A stretch of 64,000 nucleotides of DNA from Thermohalobaculum xanthum (GCF_016623495.1 NZ_JAEHHL010000015.1:1-64000); one strand, 5' to 3'. Shown: positions 53,626 to 63,779, counted from the first letter of the stretch. The notes: generated by a model not told the origin, from the sequence alone. A program made the numbers and translations.

Positions 53626-55092
53626 ATGTCGATCTCCTCAGCCTTGCAGAGCGCCATCAGCGGGCTCGGCACGAATTCCCGAATGCTCGAGGTCGTGTCG
53701 GACAACCTGGCCAACCAGCTCACCGATGGCTATGCCGCGCGTTCGACGGTGCTCGGTTCGGTCGCCGGCGGGGTGGGCGGCGGCGTGCGGGTCGTCTCGG
53801 TCGAACGCGCGACGGATCCCGAACTCACGGCCATGCGGCGCCATGCCGATGCCGAGGCCGCACGCGGCCAGGTGCTCGCGGACGCGGCGCGGACACTCGC
53901 CTCGGCTCTGGGCGAGACCAGCGAGGCTGGAAGCCTGATCGATCGTCTCCGGTCCTTCGAAACGGCGCTTGGGGCGCTTGCCGACACACCGGAATCGGCG
54001 CCCCGGCAGAGCGCCGCCGCGATCGCGGCGGCTGATCTCGCGGCGAGTTTCGTGACCATCTCGGACCGAGCCAATGATCTCAGGAACAGCGCCGATGCCG
54101 CCATTGCAGCCGAGGTCGAGGGGATCAACACCGCGCTCGGCGAGATCGCCCGGCTCAATCGCCAGATCCAGGTCTTTACCGCAACGGGGCGCGAGACGGG
54201 CGCGCTCGAGGATGAACGCGAGCGTCAGATCGATCGCGTGGCCGCGGCGCTTCCCGTGCGCGAGACGCGCCACGACGATGGCCGGATCGAGCTTAGAACC
54301 GAACAAGGGCTCACCCTGGTCGACACGCGCGCGCACCTGCTCGAGTTCACGCCGACGCCGGTCATCTCGCCACAGATGAGCTATGCTGGCGGCACCGGTG
54401 CTCTTTCCGGGCTGATGCTCGGAGGCGTGGACATTGCGCCGGGAAGCGGCCGCGCCCAGTCGATTACCGATGGGGGCCTTGTCGGCCTTTTTGCCGTGCG
54501 TGACGCGGAGGTCCCTGCGTTTCAGGCAAAACTCGACGCACTTGCGATGGACCTGATCCGGCGCGGCGATCTGGGGGGCCTGGATCCGACGACGCCGCCA
54601 GGTGCGCCCGGGCTGTTCACCGATGCCGGAGCAGCGTTCGACCCGGCAAACCTGACCGGTCTCTCTGGGCGCATCGCGCTTAATCCTGCGGTCGATCCGA
54701 ACGCCGGAGGAGACCCCGCGCGCTTGCGCGACGGGCTGGGTGCGGGAGCCCCGGGGCCGTCCGGCAACGACACGCTTCTGCGCGCGCTCTCCGACGCCTT
54801 TGCCGAGCGGACCGATGCATCGGACGTGCTCGGGCTGAGCGGCCAGTTGAGCCTGGACGGACGCATCGCCGGCGTCATGGAACTGACCGCGAGCACCCGC
54901 GTCGCCCGCGAAACCGAGTTGGGCGCCCTCTCGGCGGCACGGACGACGCTCGCGGCACAAGAGGGTCGGGAACGCGCGGTCAACGAAGATGCGGAACTCG
55001 CTCATCTCCTGCGCATCGAACAAGCGTTCGCAGCCAATTCCCAGGTGATCCAGGCCGCGGCGAGAATGCTGGACGAACTCACGAGGATCTGA
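53626..55092 (+). CDS. flgK: Flagellar hook-associated protein 1 FlgK
   Basis: A 488-residue protein. The N-terminal SSALQSAISGLGTNSRMLEV then VSDNLANQLTDGYAARSTVLGSVAGG (about residues 3-48) and the C-terminal INEDAELAHLL-like LLRIEQAFAANSQVIQAAARMLDELTRI are the conserved D0/D1 ends. FlgK caps the hook and joins it to the filament. The size is on the short side of the family, typical of alphaproteobacterial forms. It is followed three bases later by flgL. Confidence 0.92.
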   Translation: MSISSALQSAISGLGTNSRMLEVVSDNLANQLTDGYAARSTVLGSVAGGVGGGVRVVSVERATDPELTAMRRHADAEAARGQVLADAARTLASALGETSEAGSLIDRLRSFETALGALADTPESAPRQSAAAIAAADLAASFVTISDRANDLRNSADAAIAAEVEGINTALGEIARLNRQIQVFTATGRETGALEDERERQIDRVAAALPVRETRHDDGRIELRTEQGLTLVDTRAHLLEFTPTPVISPQMSYAGGTGALSGLMLGGVDIAPGSGRAQSITDGGLVGLFAVRDAEVPAFQAKLDALAMDLIRRGDLGGLDPTTPPGAPGLFTDAGAAFDPANLTGLSGRIALNPAVDPNAGGDPARLRDGLGAGAPGPSGNDTLLRALSDAFAERTDASDVLGLSGQLSLDGRIAGVMELTASTRVARETELGALSAARTTLAAQEGRERAVNEDAELAHLLRIEQAFAANSQVIQAAARMLDELTRI

Positions 55093-55095
55093 GCA

Positions 55096-56112
55096 ATGAA
55101 TGGTTTCCAGACGGGCTTTTTCTCGCAGCCGCGGATGACGACGCTCAGCCGGGTGATCGCGGATCTGCGCGAGCGCGGCGATGACGCGCAAAGCGAGGCC
55201 GTCACCGGGCGCCCCGCCGACCTGGCCGAGCGGCTCTCTGGTCGGGTCGCCGAGACGGTGACGCTGTCGGGCGCAATCGACCGGCTGGCCGCATACAACG
55301 AGACCATTGCCCTGACAGAGCTTCGCGCCGACATCGTCTCGCAAAGCCTTGGTGAATTGCGCCAGATCGCGACGGATCTCGCGAACAGCGCCGAAACGGC
55401 AATGGCGAGCAATCTGCCCGAAGCGCGATCCGCTCTGTCCGACACGGCGAGGGCGGCATTGGAACGTGCGGTCGCGGCACTCAACCTCTCGGCAGGAGGG
55501 CGGTCCGTTTTTTCGGGCGACGAGCCGGACAAGACGCCGCTCGCGGCGGCCGCCGAGTTCCTGTCCGCCGGCGGTGCGCTGCTTGCTGCGGCACCGACTG
55601 GTGCGCTCGCTCACAACGGCCTCCTCGCGGGCTTCAGCGATCCCGCCGGTGTGTTCAGCGGATCGCTCTACACCGGCGGCACCGGATCATCGCCGCGCGC
55701 GGCCATCTCGGCGGGTGAGGTCGTTTCACTTGATGTCCGCGCCGACGCGCCCGAACTCCGCGAGGCGATGGCCCATGTCGTCGCGCTTGCCAAGGCGTTC
55801 GACGGCAGCTTGCCGCTGGACCGCGCGGAGGCAGACGTCCTGGCCGAGCGCGCGATCGCAGGGCTTCGTGCCAGCGCGGGCGATATCGCACAGCTCGAGG
55901 CGCGCGTCGGAACCATCCAGGAGCGGGTCGCCACGACCAAGGCGCGCAACGCGGTCGAGGAAGCCGGGTTCGCCATTGCCCTCGACGAGTTGAGCCGGGG
56001 AGATGCGGTGGGAGCCGCTTTGCGCTTCAATGCCATCGAAGGGCAGATCGAGACACTCTTCGCAACCACGGCAAGGCTGTCGGGCATCTCGCTCGGCGCC
56101 TTCCTGCGCTGA
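55096..56112 (+). CDS. flgL: Flagellar hook-associated protein 3 FlgL
   Basis: A 338-residue flagellin-like junction protein. The N-terminal half contains heptad-type helices with VTGRPADLAERLSGRVAETV and LRADIVSQSLGELRQIATDLANSAETAM, and the C-terminus a long coiled coil (QLEARVGTIQERVATTKARNAVEEAGF). FlgL sits between FlgK and the filament. Identification leans partly on position immediately after flgK. A flagellin is less likely, because the terminal helices lack the usual flagellin sequence. Confidence 0.88.
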   Translation: MNGFQTGFFSQPRMTTLSRVIADLRERGDDAQSEAVTGRPADLAERLSGRVAETVTLSGAIDRLAAYNETIALTELRADIVSQSLGELRQIATDLANSAETAMASNLPEARSALSDTARAALERAVAALNLSAGGRSVFSGDEPDKTPLAAAAEFLSAGGALLAAAPTGALAHNGLLAGFSDPAGVFSGSLYTGGTGSSPRAAISAGEVVSLDVRADAPELREAMAHVVALAKAFDGSLPLDRAEADVLAERAIAGLRASAGDIAQLEARVGTIQERVATTKARNAVEEAGFAIALDELSRGDAVGAALRFNAIEGQIETLFATTARLSGISLGAFLR

Positions 56113-56130
56113 ACCTGGGCAGGCCGCAGA

Positions 56131-57231
56131 ATGCGTGCTCGCCTCATCCTGCTTCTGCTCGTGGTACTGGTCGTGCCGTCCCTGTCGGCCGCAGGATCCC
56201 GCATCAAGGACCTGGTCGAGATCGAAGGGGTGCGCGGTAACGATCTTGTCGGATATGGCCTGATCGTCGGCCTGAACGGAACCGGCGACAGCATCCGCAA
56301 CGCCCCCTTCACTGAGGAGGCGTTGCAGAACCTGCTGGAACGGCTGGGTGTCAATGTCAGCGGCGAGGACTTTCGCTCGCGCAATGTCGCGGCGGTCATC
56401 GCGACGGCGACACTGCCGCCATTCGCGCGTGCCGGGTCGCGCATCGACGTCAATGTCTCGGCCATCGGTGATGCCAAGAGCCTGCTGGGCGGCACGCTCG
56501 TCATGACTCCACTGAACGCTGCGGACGGCGAGATTTATGCGGTCGCACAGGGCCCCATCCTCGCCGGCGGCATTTCGGCCGAGGGCCAGGCCGCATCGAC
56601 GCAGATCGGGGTCCCGACGGCCGGGTCTCTGCCGGGCGGCGCGCGCGTAGAGCGCGAGGTCGGCTTCGATTTCGACACGATGCATCACATCCGCCTGGCA
56701 CTGCGCGAGCCCGACTTCACCACTGCCGAGCGGATCGAGAGCGTGATCAACGCGCAAATGCGCCGTGGCATCGCCCGCATGCAGGACAGCGGAACCGTCG
56801 AGCTCGATGTCGGGAGCTCCGGCCTCGCGCCGGCGCGGCTGATCAGTCTGATCGAGGGATTGCCGGTCACGCCCTCGCGCAAGGCACGCGTGGTGATCGA
56901 TCAGCGGTCGGGAACGATCGTGCTGGGGGCCGACGTTCGCATCAGCCAGGTCGCGGTTGCCCAAGGCAATCTCACCATCCGTGTGACGGAAGCGCCGGTC
57001 GTCTCCCAGCCGAACCCCTTCGCGGATGGCGAAAGCATCATCCTGCCGCAGACGGACCTCCAGATCGACGAGCAGGCCGGCAACCGGCTGGGGGTCGTCA
57101 GGGCAAACATCACGCTCGCTGATCTCGTGAGTGGGCTGAACGCGCTGGGGGTAGGGCCGCGGGACATGATCGACATCCTCAAGTCGATCCACGCGGCCGG
57201 GGCGCTCCATGCCGAACTGGTCGTCCACTAG
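56131..57231 (+). CDS. flgI: Flagellar P-ring protein FlgI
   Basis: A 366-residue exported protein forming the periplasmic P-ring around the rod. The signal peptide (ILLLLVVLVVPSLSAAG) is followed by the family start SRIKDLVEIEGVRGNDLVGY then GLIVGLNGTGDS, and the C-terminus contains IDEQAGNRLGVVRANITLADLVSGLNALGVGPRDMIDILKSIHAAG. All conserved blocks are present. It ends the motB-flgE-flgK-flgL-flgI run; flgH and flgA are not here. A short 134-bp gap separates it from the convergent pseudouridine synthase gene. Confidence 0.96.
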   Translation: MRARLILLLLVVLVVPSLSAAGSRIKDLVEIEGVRGNDLVGYGLIVGLNGTGDSIRNAPFTEEALQNLLERLGVNVSGEDFRSRNVAAVIATATLPPFARAGSRIDVNVSAIGDAKSLLGGTLVMTPLNAADGEIYAVAQGPILAGGISAEGQAASTQIGVPTAGSLPGGARVEREVGFDFDTMHHIRLALREPDFTTAERIESVINAQMRRGIARMQDSGTVELDVGSSGLAPARLISLIEGLPVTPSRKARVVIDQRSGTIVLGADVRISQVAVAQGNLTIRVTEAPVVSQPNPFADGESIILPQTDLQIDEQAGNRLGVVRANITLADLVSGLNALGVGPRDMIDILKSIHAAGALHAELVVH

Positions 57232-57365
57232 CGCCTGACCAAACTAGTGCCGCCAACCATGCACAGGATCGAAATGCGCAGCCTTGGGTGCCGTCAACTC
57301 GCGCCAGAAGCAGCATACCGCGCTTGGCTGGCCTGCTCAGCAGGCCGCAACCAGAGCCCCGCGGG

Positions 57366-58403
57366 TCACTCGGGAAAAACGGGATCCGGCAAATCGGCGA
57401 AGTCCCAGCCAAAAAACTCCCAGCTGCGCGCCATATGATCCGGCAGCGGCGCGGAGAACGTCATCCGCTTGCCGCTCACCGGATGCGGCAGCGCGAGACG
57501 CGCCGCGTGCAGGTGGAGCTTGCGGCTCAGCGCCTGGCCCAACCCCGCTCCCCAGCCCTCGCCGCGGTTCTCCTGCCGGCTGCCACCATACTTTCCGTCG
57601 CCGGCGATCGGGTGCCCGATGGCTGCCATGTGCGCGCGCAGCTGGTGTGTGCGCCCCGTGACGGGCCTGAGCGCCACCCACGCCGCCCGGCTTCCTGCAT
57701 GCTCGATGACCCGATAATCGGTCACCGCATGGCGCGCGCCCTCGACGTCGTCGACCTCGTCGGGATGCAACGTCTTCATGCGCGCAGCCTTCCCGCCGGT
57801 CGGAGACTTGGCCAGCGCGAAGCGGATCGTCCCCATCCCGGGCGACGGGGTCCCGGCAACCAGGGCCACGTAGGTCTTTTCGACGGCACGCGAGCGGAAC
57901 GCACGCGCGAGCGCCACCGCCGCCTGGCCCGTGCGCGCGAGAACCAGAAGACCCGAGGTGTCGCGATCAAGCCGATGCACCAGGCGCGGGTCGTCGTCGC
58001 GTCCGAACCGCAGCACGTCGAGCATCGCGCCAAGATGAAGGTGCTGCCCGGTCCCCCCCTGAACGGCAAGACCCGCGGGCTTGTTGAGGACCAGCATGTG
58101 ATCGTCGCGATAGATCACGGCGCGTCGAAGGGCTTCCCGATCGGCCTTCGTGACATGCGTCTCGGGCTCAGGCTCGGGAGGCGCGGCTGGCGCGGCCTCC
58201 GGCAGCGGCGGGACCCGTACGCTCTGGCCGGGCGCGACACGGCTCGACGCCTTGGCCCGGGCGCCATCGATGCGAAGCTCGCCCTTTCGGCACATCTTCT
58301 CGATGCGCCCCTGGCTCAGCTGCGGAAACTGACGCCGCAGCCAGCGGTCGAGACGCTGCTCGGCCTCGTCCTGACCAACGACCAGATTCTGGACACCACT
58401 CAT
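57366..58403 (-). CDS. rluC: RluA/RluC-family 23S rRNA pseudouridine synthase
   Basis: A 345-residue enzyme converting uridines in rRNA to pseudouridine. An N-terminal S4 domain (EAEQRLDRWLRRQFPQLSQG then RIEKMCRKGELRIDGARAK) precedes the catalytic domain with HRLDRDTSGLLVLART (the catalytic aspartate in RLD) and PVTGRTHQLRAHMAAIGHPIAGDGKYGG. The combination is RluC-like, probably acting on 23S rRNA positions 955/2504/2580, though RluC and RluD cannot be told apart with certainty. The crcB gene lies just upstream, ten bases away. Confidence 0.88.
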   Translation of the reverse strand: MSGVQNLVVGQDEAEQRLDRWLRRQFPQLSQGRIEKMCRKGELRIDGARAKASSRVAPGQSVRVPPLPEAAPAAPPEPEPETHVTKADREALRRAVIYRDDHMLVLNKPAGLAVQGGTGQHLHLGAMLDVLRFGRDDDPRLVHRLDRDTSGLLVLARTGQAAVALARAFRSRAVEKTYVALVAGTPSPGMGTIRFALAKSPTGGKAARMKTLHPDEVDDVEGARHAVTDYRVIEHAGSRAAWVALRPVTGRTHQLRAHMAAIGHPIAGDGKYGGSRQENRGEGWGAGLGQALSRKLHLHAARLALPHPVSGKRMTFSAPLPDHMARSWEFFGWDFADLPDPVFPE

Positions 58404-58413
58404 GCTGCCTCGC

Positions 58414-58800
58414 TCAGGAAATTGCCGCCCGCGTCAGCATCATGCCGAGCGCGAGGCCGATGATCGACAGCAGGACCGAGGACGTCACATAGCCGGTCAC
58501 GGCAAGCCAGCGCTCCCGCTCGATCAGTTGAATGGCGTCGAGGGAAAAGGCGGAAAAAGTCGTGAAGCCGCCGAGAACACCCGTCATCACCAGCGGCGCC
58601 AAGCGGTCGCCCGCCGCGGGCACCCGCTCGACGAGGAGCGTCACCACCATCCCCATTGCAACCGACCCCAGGACGTTCACGATCAGGGTGCCCCACGGAA
58701 ACGCCGGGCCCAGAACCCGGAGCGCCGCGTTCACCACCAGAAACCGTGCGCTCGCGCCGACAGCGCCGCCAAGCGCGACAAGAACCAGCTTCTCGATCAA
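58414..58800 (-). CDS. crcB: Fluoride channel CrcB/FluC
   Basis: A 128-residue membrane protein with four hydrophobic helices. The family motifs GGAVGASARFLV (about residues 9-20), GTLIVNVLGSVAMG (about 34-47) and GVLGGFTTFSAFSLDAIQL (about 72-90, the pore FTTFS) are intact. It is a dual-topology fluoride exporter. The best start is TTG at 58800, overlapping the rarA stop by four bases (TTGA); no ATG fits the family start. Confidence 0.93.
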   Translation of the reverse strand: MIEKLVLVALGGAVGASARFLVVNAALRVLGPAFPWGTLIVNVLGSVAMGMVVTLLVERVPAAGDRLAPLVMTGVLGGFTTFSAFSLDAIQLIERERWLAVTGYVTSSVLLSIIGLALGMMLTRAAIS

Positions 58801-60110
58801 TCGCCCCCCCTTTCGCGCCGCAGACGTGCAAACCACTCGATACGCTTACGCATCTCGCGCTCGAAGCCGCGCTCGACCGGGTGGTAGAACTCGGACCGCT
58901 CCATTCCGGCCGGAAAATAGTTCTGACCCGAGAACGCGTCGGGCGCGTCATGGTCATAGGCGTAATCGCGGCCGAAGCCCATCTCCTTCATCATCCGGGT
59001 CGGCGCGTTGAGGATATGGTCCGGCGGTGGCGCCGATCCGCTCGCCGCCGCCGCGCGCCGCGCCGCCTTGTACGCCGAATAGGCCGCATTCGACTTGGGC
59101 GCGAGCGCCAGGTAGATCACGGCCTGCGCGAGCGCGAGCTCCCCCTCGGGCGAGCCGAGGCGCTCGTAGATCTCCCACGCCATGACACAGTGCTGCGCCG
59201 CGGCCGGGTCGGCCAGGCCGATATCCTCGACCGCCATGCGGGTGATCCGGCGCGCAAGATAGCGTGGGTCCTCGCCCGCCTCGAGCATGCGCGCAAGCCA
59301 GTACAGCGACGCATCCGGGTCTGATCCCCGGACGGACTTGTGAAGCGCCGAGATGAGGCCGTAATGGCCATCGCCGGTCTTGTCATAGAGCGCCGCACGC
59401 CGGTTGAGGCGCTTTGCGATCGTGGCGGCGTCATGCGGGCCGGCGCCCAGGCGGTAGGCCTGTTCGGCGAGGTTCAGGAGCGCCCGGCCATCGCCCTCGG
59501 CCATGCCGATCAGTGCGGCGCGGGCCTCGTCGGTCAGTGGCAGCGTGCCTTCCGAAGCCTCGGCGCGCGCCAGAAGTTCGCCGAGGGCCGCATCATCGAG
59601 CGCCTGAAGGCGCAGCACCTGCGCACGCGACAGGAGCGCCGCATTGAGCTCGAACGACGGGTTCTCGGTCGTCGCGCCCACCAGCGTGATGATGCCGGCC
59701 TCCATCAGGGGCAGGAAGGCATCCTGTTGCGCCTTGTTGAAGCGGTGGATCTCGTCGACGAAGAGGACCGTCCCCTGCCCCGTCGAATACCGTGCGCGCG
59801 CTGCATCGAAGACCTTCCGCAGGTCCGCGACACCGGCGAAGATCGCGCTGATCTGGACGAAGGCGAGCTTCGTCTCGTCCGCCAGAAGCCGGGCGATCGT
59901 CGTCTTGCCAACGCCCGGCGGCCCCCAGAGGATCAGGGAGCCGAGATCTCCGGCGGCAAGCATCGCCCCGATCGGACCCTCGGGCCCCAGCAAATGATCC
60001 TGCCCGACGACATCGGCAAGCTGGTTTGGACGCATCCGGTCCGCCAGCGGACGCGGTCCGTCGCGCGTCGGCGCTTGCGGCTCGTCCTGGGCGCCGAAAA
60101 GGTCGGGCAT
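58797..60110 (-). CDS. rarA: Replication-associated recombination protein A
   Basis: A 437-residue AAA+ ATPase (MgsA/RarA/WRNIP1 group) acting at stalled replication forks. The N-terminal [23 protein letters not shown] is typical; Walker [10 protein letters not shown] is at residues 63-71, Walker [21 protein letters not shown] near 115-130, and sensor 1 GATTENPSF follows. The C-terminal tetramerisation domain ([37 protein letters not shown] variant) is complete. It overlaps crcB and is six bases downstream of the Deg-type protease gene, so the three may form one transcript. Confidence 0.96.
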   Translation of the reverse strand: MPDLFGAQDEPQAPTRDGPRPLADRMRPNQLADVVGQDHLLGPEGPIGAMLAAGDLGSLILWGPPGVGKTTIARLLADETKLAFVQISAIFAGVADLRKVFDAARARYSTGQGTVLFVDEIHRFNKAQQDAFLPLMEAGIITLVGATTENPSFELNAALLSRAQVLRLQALDDAALGELLARAEASEGTLPLTDEARAALIGMAEGDGRALLNLAEQAYRLGAGPHDAATIAKRLNRRAALYDKTGDGHYGLISALHKSVRGSDPDASLYWLARMLEAGEDPRYLARRITRMAVEDIGLADPAAAQHCVMAWEIYERLGSPEGELALAQAVIYLALAPKSNAAYSAYKAARRAAAASGSAPPPDHILNAPTRMMKEMGFGRDYAYDHDAPDAFSGQNYFPAGMERSEFYHPVERGFEREMRKRIEWFARLRRERGGD

Positions 60111-60115
60111 GGCGG

Positions 60116-61534
60116 TCAGCCCCGAACCGTCAGGTTGCCGCGGCGACCGCCACGGATCACCTCGATGACGATCTCGCCACGCGCGTTGGCGAGCTCGGCG
60201 GCAAGATCTGCGCTTCCCGAGATCTCTCGCCCGTTGATCGAGCGGATGACGTCGCCCCGACGCAATCCGACCCTCGCGGCCGGGCCATTGGCGCCCATGA
60301 CCATCACCCCGCTTGCGGAGATCGGAAGCCGCGCCTCGGCGATCACCGCCGGGTTGATGGTGACGATGTCGAGCCCCGTGAAACGGCCAGACCTTTCCAG
60401 GACCATCCGCGCGCGCGGCGGGCTCTCGGGTGCGGGCTCCAGTTGCAGGCGGACGAGCTTTTCCTGGCCGCGGGAGAGATACTCGATGTCGACCTCCTGG
60501 CCGATCCCCCGCGTTGCCGCGCGGAAATCGAGTTCGCCCGGCGTGTTGACCCGAACGCCGTCGATACCAAGGATCACGTCGCCGGGAATGAGGCCGGCCT
60601 CGGACAGTGGGCCTTCAGGGTGGATCTGCTCGATCAGGACGCCCGACGGAACGGCTAGGCCCAGCGCCTCCGCGAGGTCGCCGGTCACTTCCCGCCCCAC
60701 AATCCCCAGCCAGGGACGGGCCAGCCCCTCGGCACCGCTGAGCGCCGCCTCGATGACCCGACCGACGAGGTTGGCCGGGACGGCAAAGCCGATTCCGATG
60801 GATCCGCCCGTCCGGCTGAGGATTGCGGTATTCACGCCAACCAGCCGCCCCTTCATGTCGACGAGCGCGCCGCCCGAGTTGCCCGGATTGATCGCAGCGT
60901 CCGTCTGGATGAAATAGCCCTGCCGGCTCGCCGCGCTGCCAGCGGAACGCGCCAGACCCGAGATGATTCCACTCGTCACGGTCTGGCCGACGCCGAAGGG
61001 GTTCCCGATCGCGAGGACAAGATCCCCTACTTCGAGCGTGTCCGAGTCACGAAGCTCCAGTGTCGGCAATCCGCTCGCGCCTTCAAGCTCAAGCACGGCC
61101 AGATCGGCGGCCTCGTCGGTGAAGATGACGCGGGCCTCGAACTCGCGGCGGTCGTGGAGGATGACCGTGATCTCGTCGGCGTCGCCGACGACGTGGTTGT
61201 TCGAAACCACCAGGCCATCAGGATCGACGATCACGCCAGAACCGAGCGAGTTCTCGACGCGTCGGCGCTGTGGCGTCTGCCTGCCGAAGAATTCGCCGAA
61301 GAACCGCTCGAAGAACGGATCCCCGGCAAACGGGCTGGCGCGCCCTGTCACGACCTTGCGCGTGTAGATGTTCACCACCGCCGGCGCGGCCTTTTTCACC
61401 ACGGGCGCGAAGGAAAGCGTGATCTCGGCCCGCGTCTGCGGGACCTGCTGCGCGCCCGCCGGCATCGTCAAGCCGAACAGGGCCGCCAGAACCGTCACCG
61501 CAACAAGAGCATCCCGAACACGCATGGGTCCCAT
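60116..61534 (-). CDS. Deg-family periplasmic serine protease (DegP/DegQ type)
   Basis: A protein of up to 472 residues. A signal peptide (VAVTVLAALFGLTMPAGA) precedes a trypsin-like domain with the catalytic triad His114 (VSNNHVVG), Asp144 (EAADLAVLEL) and Ser220 (INPGNSGGALVD), then two PDZ domains (about 260-340 and 370-470). These enzymes degrade or refold misfolded envelope proteins. The start could be the ATG three codons later (61525, MRVRDAL). It is followed by rarA and lies behind the rplQ terminator region. DegP, DegQ and DegS relatives cannot be separated with certainty, but two PDZ domains exclude DegS. Confidence 0.93.
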   Translation of the reverse strand: MGPMRVRDALVAVTVLAALFGLTMPAGAQQVPQTRAEITLSFAPVVKKAAPAVVNIYTRKVVTGRASPFAGDPFFERFFGEFFGRQTPQRRRVENSLGSGVIVDPDGLVVSNNHVVGDADEITVILHDRREFEARVIFTDEAADLAVLELEGASGLPTLELRDSDTLEVGDLVLAIGNPFGVGQTVTSGIISGLARSAGSAASRQGYFIQTDAAINPGNSGGALVDMKGRLVGVNTAILSRTGGSIGIGFAVPANLVGRVIEAALSGAEGLARPWLGIVGREVTGDLAEALGLAVPSGVLIEQIHPEGPLSEAGLIPGDVILGIDGVRVNTPGELDFRAATRGIGQEVDIEYLSRGQEKLVRLQLEPAPESPPRARMVLERSGRFTGLDIVTINPAVIAEARLPISASGVMVMGANGPAARVGLRRGDVIRSINGREISGSADLAAELANARGEIVIEVIRGGRRGNLTVRG

Positions 61535-61653
61535 CTTTCGTCCAATCCCGCGCCCTGCAATCTATGAGCAGCACCGTGGCAGGCCAAGAGCCCGAGGCGG
61601 GTGTCGCCGACGCCGGGCATGGCGAAATCGCGGCGTTCATGGGCTGCTCAAGC

Positions 61654-61681
61654 AAAAAGGCGGCCCCAGGGGGACCGCCTC
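61654..61681 (-). terminator. Rho-independent terminator of the alpha ribosomal operon
   Basis: On the minus strand AGGCGGTCCCC pairs with GGGGCCGCCT (61658-61680, one mismatch/wobble) around a short loop, followed by TTTTTGCTT, about 26 bases after the rplQ stop. Confidence 0.85.
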
Positions 61682-61706
61682 GCAAGCTACCGGAACGCTG
61701 TTGCGC

Positions 61707-62132
61707 TCACTCTTCGGCAGCGGCGGCCTCCTCGGCGGCGACACGCGCGTGGTCGGCCGCGCCCTTGGCGTCGACGTCGCGGTCGACCAGCTCGATAATC
61801 GCCATCGGGGCCATGTCGCCATAGCGGAAGCCGGCCTTGAGGACGCGGGCATAGCCGCCCTGGCGGTCCTTGTAGCGCTCGCCGAGCGTGTCGAAGAGCT
61901 TCTTCACCGCCGCGTCCTGCTGCAGCTTCGACGCCACGAGGCGCCGGGCGTGCAGGTCGCCGCGCTTGGCGAGCGTGATGAGCTTCTCGACATAGGGCCG
62001 AAGCTCCTTCGCCTTGGGAAGGGTCGTCTTGATCTGCTCATGCTCGATCAGCGAGCAGGCCATGTTTGCGAACATCGCGCGGCGATGCTCGGCCGTGCGG
62101 TTCAGCTTGCGGTGTCCACTACCGTGACGCAT
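61707..62132 (-). CDS. rplQ: 50S ribosomal protein L17
   Basis: A 141-residue ribosomal protein. [20 protein letters not shown] then [38 protein letters not shown] is the classical L17 start; the C-terminus extends into an acidic alanine/glutamate tail typical of alphaproteobacterial forms. L17 lies at the exit-tunnel side of the 50S subunit. It is the last gene of the rpsM-rpsK-rpoA-rplQ operon, 118 bases after rpoA, and a terminator follows. Confidence 0.97.
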   Translation of the reverse strand: MRHGSGHRKLNRTAEHRRAMFANMACSLIEHEQIKTTLPKAKELRPYVEKLITLAKRGDLHARRLVASKLQQDAAVKKLFDTLGERYKDRQGGYARVLKAGFRYGDMAPMAIIELVDRDVDAKGAADHARVAAEEAAAAEE

Positions 62133-62250
62133 GTCGTCTCTCCTTGGTCCTTATGCTTTGTCTGGCCGCCCTTGCGTGGAAGCGGCCTCCTTGGGGCACC
62201 ATGCCCGGGGCTCGGTCTGCGGGGACGCATGCGCCCCCGCGGTCGGAGGA

Positions 62251-63270
62251 TCAGAACTGATCCTCGAACTTCTTGGCCATGTCCTCGATGTTTTCGGGCG
62301 GCCAGTCGGGTACGTCCATACCGAGGTGAAGCCCCATCGTCGAGAGGACTTCCTTGATCTCGTTCAGCGACTTCCGGCCGAAGTTCGGCGTGCGAAGCAT
62401 CTCGGCCTCGGTCTTCTGGATGAGATCGCCGATATAGACGATGTTGTCGTTCTTGAGGCAGTTGGCCGAGCGGACCGACAGTTCGAGCTCGTCGACCTTC
62501 TTGAGGAGAAGCGGGTTGAACTCGAGCGACTCTTCGCCCTCGTCGCGGCCGGCTTCCTTCGGTTCCTCGAAGTTGATGAAGATCTGGAGCTGGTCCTGCA
62601 GGATGCGCGCGGCATAGGCGATCGCGTCCTCGGGGCCAAGCGAGCCGTCGGTCTCGACGACGATCGACAGCTTGTCATAGTCCAAAACCTGGCCCTCGCG
62701 GGTCGGCTCGACCTTGTAGCTCACGCGCTTGACCGGCGAGTAGATCGCATCGACCGGGATCAGGCCGATCGGCGCATCCTCGGGGCGGTTCTTGTCGGCC
62801 GAGACATAGCCCTTGCCCGTGCCGACCGTCAGCTCCATGTGGAGCGACGCGCCGTCGTCGAGATGGCAGATCACGTGGTCCTTGTTGATGATGTCGACGC
62901 CGGCGACCTCGGTGATGTCACCCGCGGTCACGACGCCGGGACCGGTGGCCGACAGCTGCAGCCTCTTGGTCCCCTCGACATCCATGCGCACGGCGATGCC
63001 CTTGACGTTGAGCACGACGTCGGTGACGTCCTCGCGGACGCCGGGGATCGACGAAAACTCGTGCAGCACGCCATCGATCTGCACCGAGGTAACCGCCGCG
63101 CCCTGGAGCGACGACAGCAGAACCCGCCGAAGTGCATTGCCCAGTGTGAGACCGAAGCCGCGCTCGAGCGGCTCGGCCACGGCGGTGGCGACGCGGTCGC
63201 CATCGGCACCGGGGCTGATCACGAGGCCGTGCGGCTTGATCAGCTCTAGCCAGTTCTTATGGATCGTCAT
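62251..63270 (-). CDS. rpoA: RNA polymerase alpha subunit
   Basis: A 339-residue subunit that dimerises to start polymerase assembly and whose C-terminal domain contacts UP elements and activators. The N-terminal domain shows [20 protein letters not shown] then [30 protein letters not shown]; the C-terminal domain shows [20 protein letters not shown] then [26 protein letters not shown]. The start at 63270 gives the standard [13 protein letters not shown]. It lies between rpsK and rplQ. Confidence 0.98.
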   Translation of the reverse strand: MTIHKNWLELIKPHGLVISPGADGDRVATAVAEPLERGFGLTLGNALRRVLLSSLQGAAVTSVQIDGVLHEFSSIPGVREDVTDVVLNVKGIAVRMDVEGTKRLQLSATGPGVVTAGDITEVAGVDIINKDHVICHLDDGASLHMELTVGTGKGYVSADKNRPEDAPIGLIPVDAIYSPVKRVSYKVEPTREGQVLDYDKLSIVVETDGSLGPEDAIAYAARILQDQLQIFINFEEPKEAGRDEGEESLEFNPLLLKKVDELELSVRSANCLKNDNIVYIGDLIQKTEAEMLRTPNFGRKSLNEIKEVLSTMGLHLGMDVPDWPPENIEDMAKKFEDQF

Positions 63271-63386
63271 GGTGCCTCCTCCATTCTCGCATACGGGCCG
63301 ACCCGGAGCCCGCACGCACTCGAGGAAAAGCCTGCGGACCTGCCCCACATTGGGAAACAGGCCCGCCTGCTCGACAAATTGTACCG

Positions 63387-63779
63387 TCAGACGCGGCGGC
63401 GCTTCGGCGGCCGGCAGCCGTTATGCGCAATCGGGGTGACGTCGCGGATCGCGGTGACCTGGAAACCGATCGACTGCAGCGCACGAAGTGCCGACTCGCG
63501 ACCCGATCCGGGACCCTGAACCTCGACCTCGAGCGTGCGCACGCCGTGCTCCTGCGCCTTGCGGCCCGCGTCCTCGGCGGCGACCTGCGCGGCATAGGGG
63601 GTCGACTTGCGCGATCCCTTGAAGCCCATCGAGCCGGCCGAGGACCACGAAATCGTGTTGCCCTGCGCGTCGGCAATGGTGATGAGGGTGTTGTTGAATG
63701 AGGCGTTCACATGCGCGACGCCAGCCGAGATGTTCTTGCGCTCTTTGCGCTTCGGCGCAACGCGACGATCACGAGCCAT
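63387..63779 (-). CDS. rpsK: 30S ribosomal protein S11
   Basis: A 130-residue ribosomal protein of normal length. [20 protein letters not shown] then [31 protein letters not shown] and the C-terminal [20 protein letters not shown]-like end ([20 protein letters not shown]) are diagnostic. S11 lies at the platform of the 30S subunit near the mRNA exit. It follows rpsM by 12 bases and precedes rpoA. Confidence 0.98.
   Translation of the reverse strand: MARDRRVAPKRKERKNISAGVAHVNASFNNTLITIADAQGNTISWSSAGSMGFKGSRKSTPYAAQVAAEDAGRKAQEHGVRTLEVEVQGPGSGRESALRALQSIGFQVTAIRDVTPIAHNGCRPPKRRRV

Noticed and set aside
57225-57350. Short palindromes (CACTAG/CTAGTG and GGCCTG/CAGGCC) between flgI and rluC
   Set aside because: Stems are only 6 bp and no T-run follows on either strand, so I did not call a terminator.
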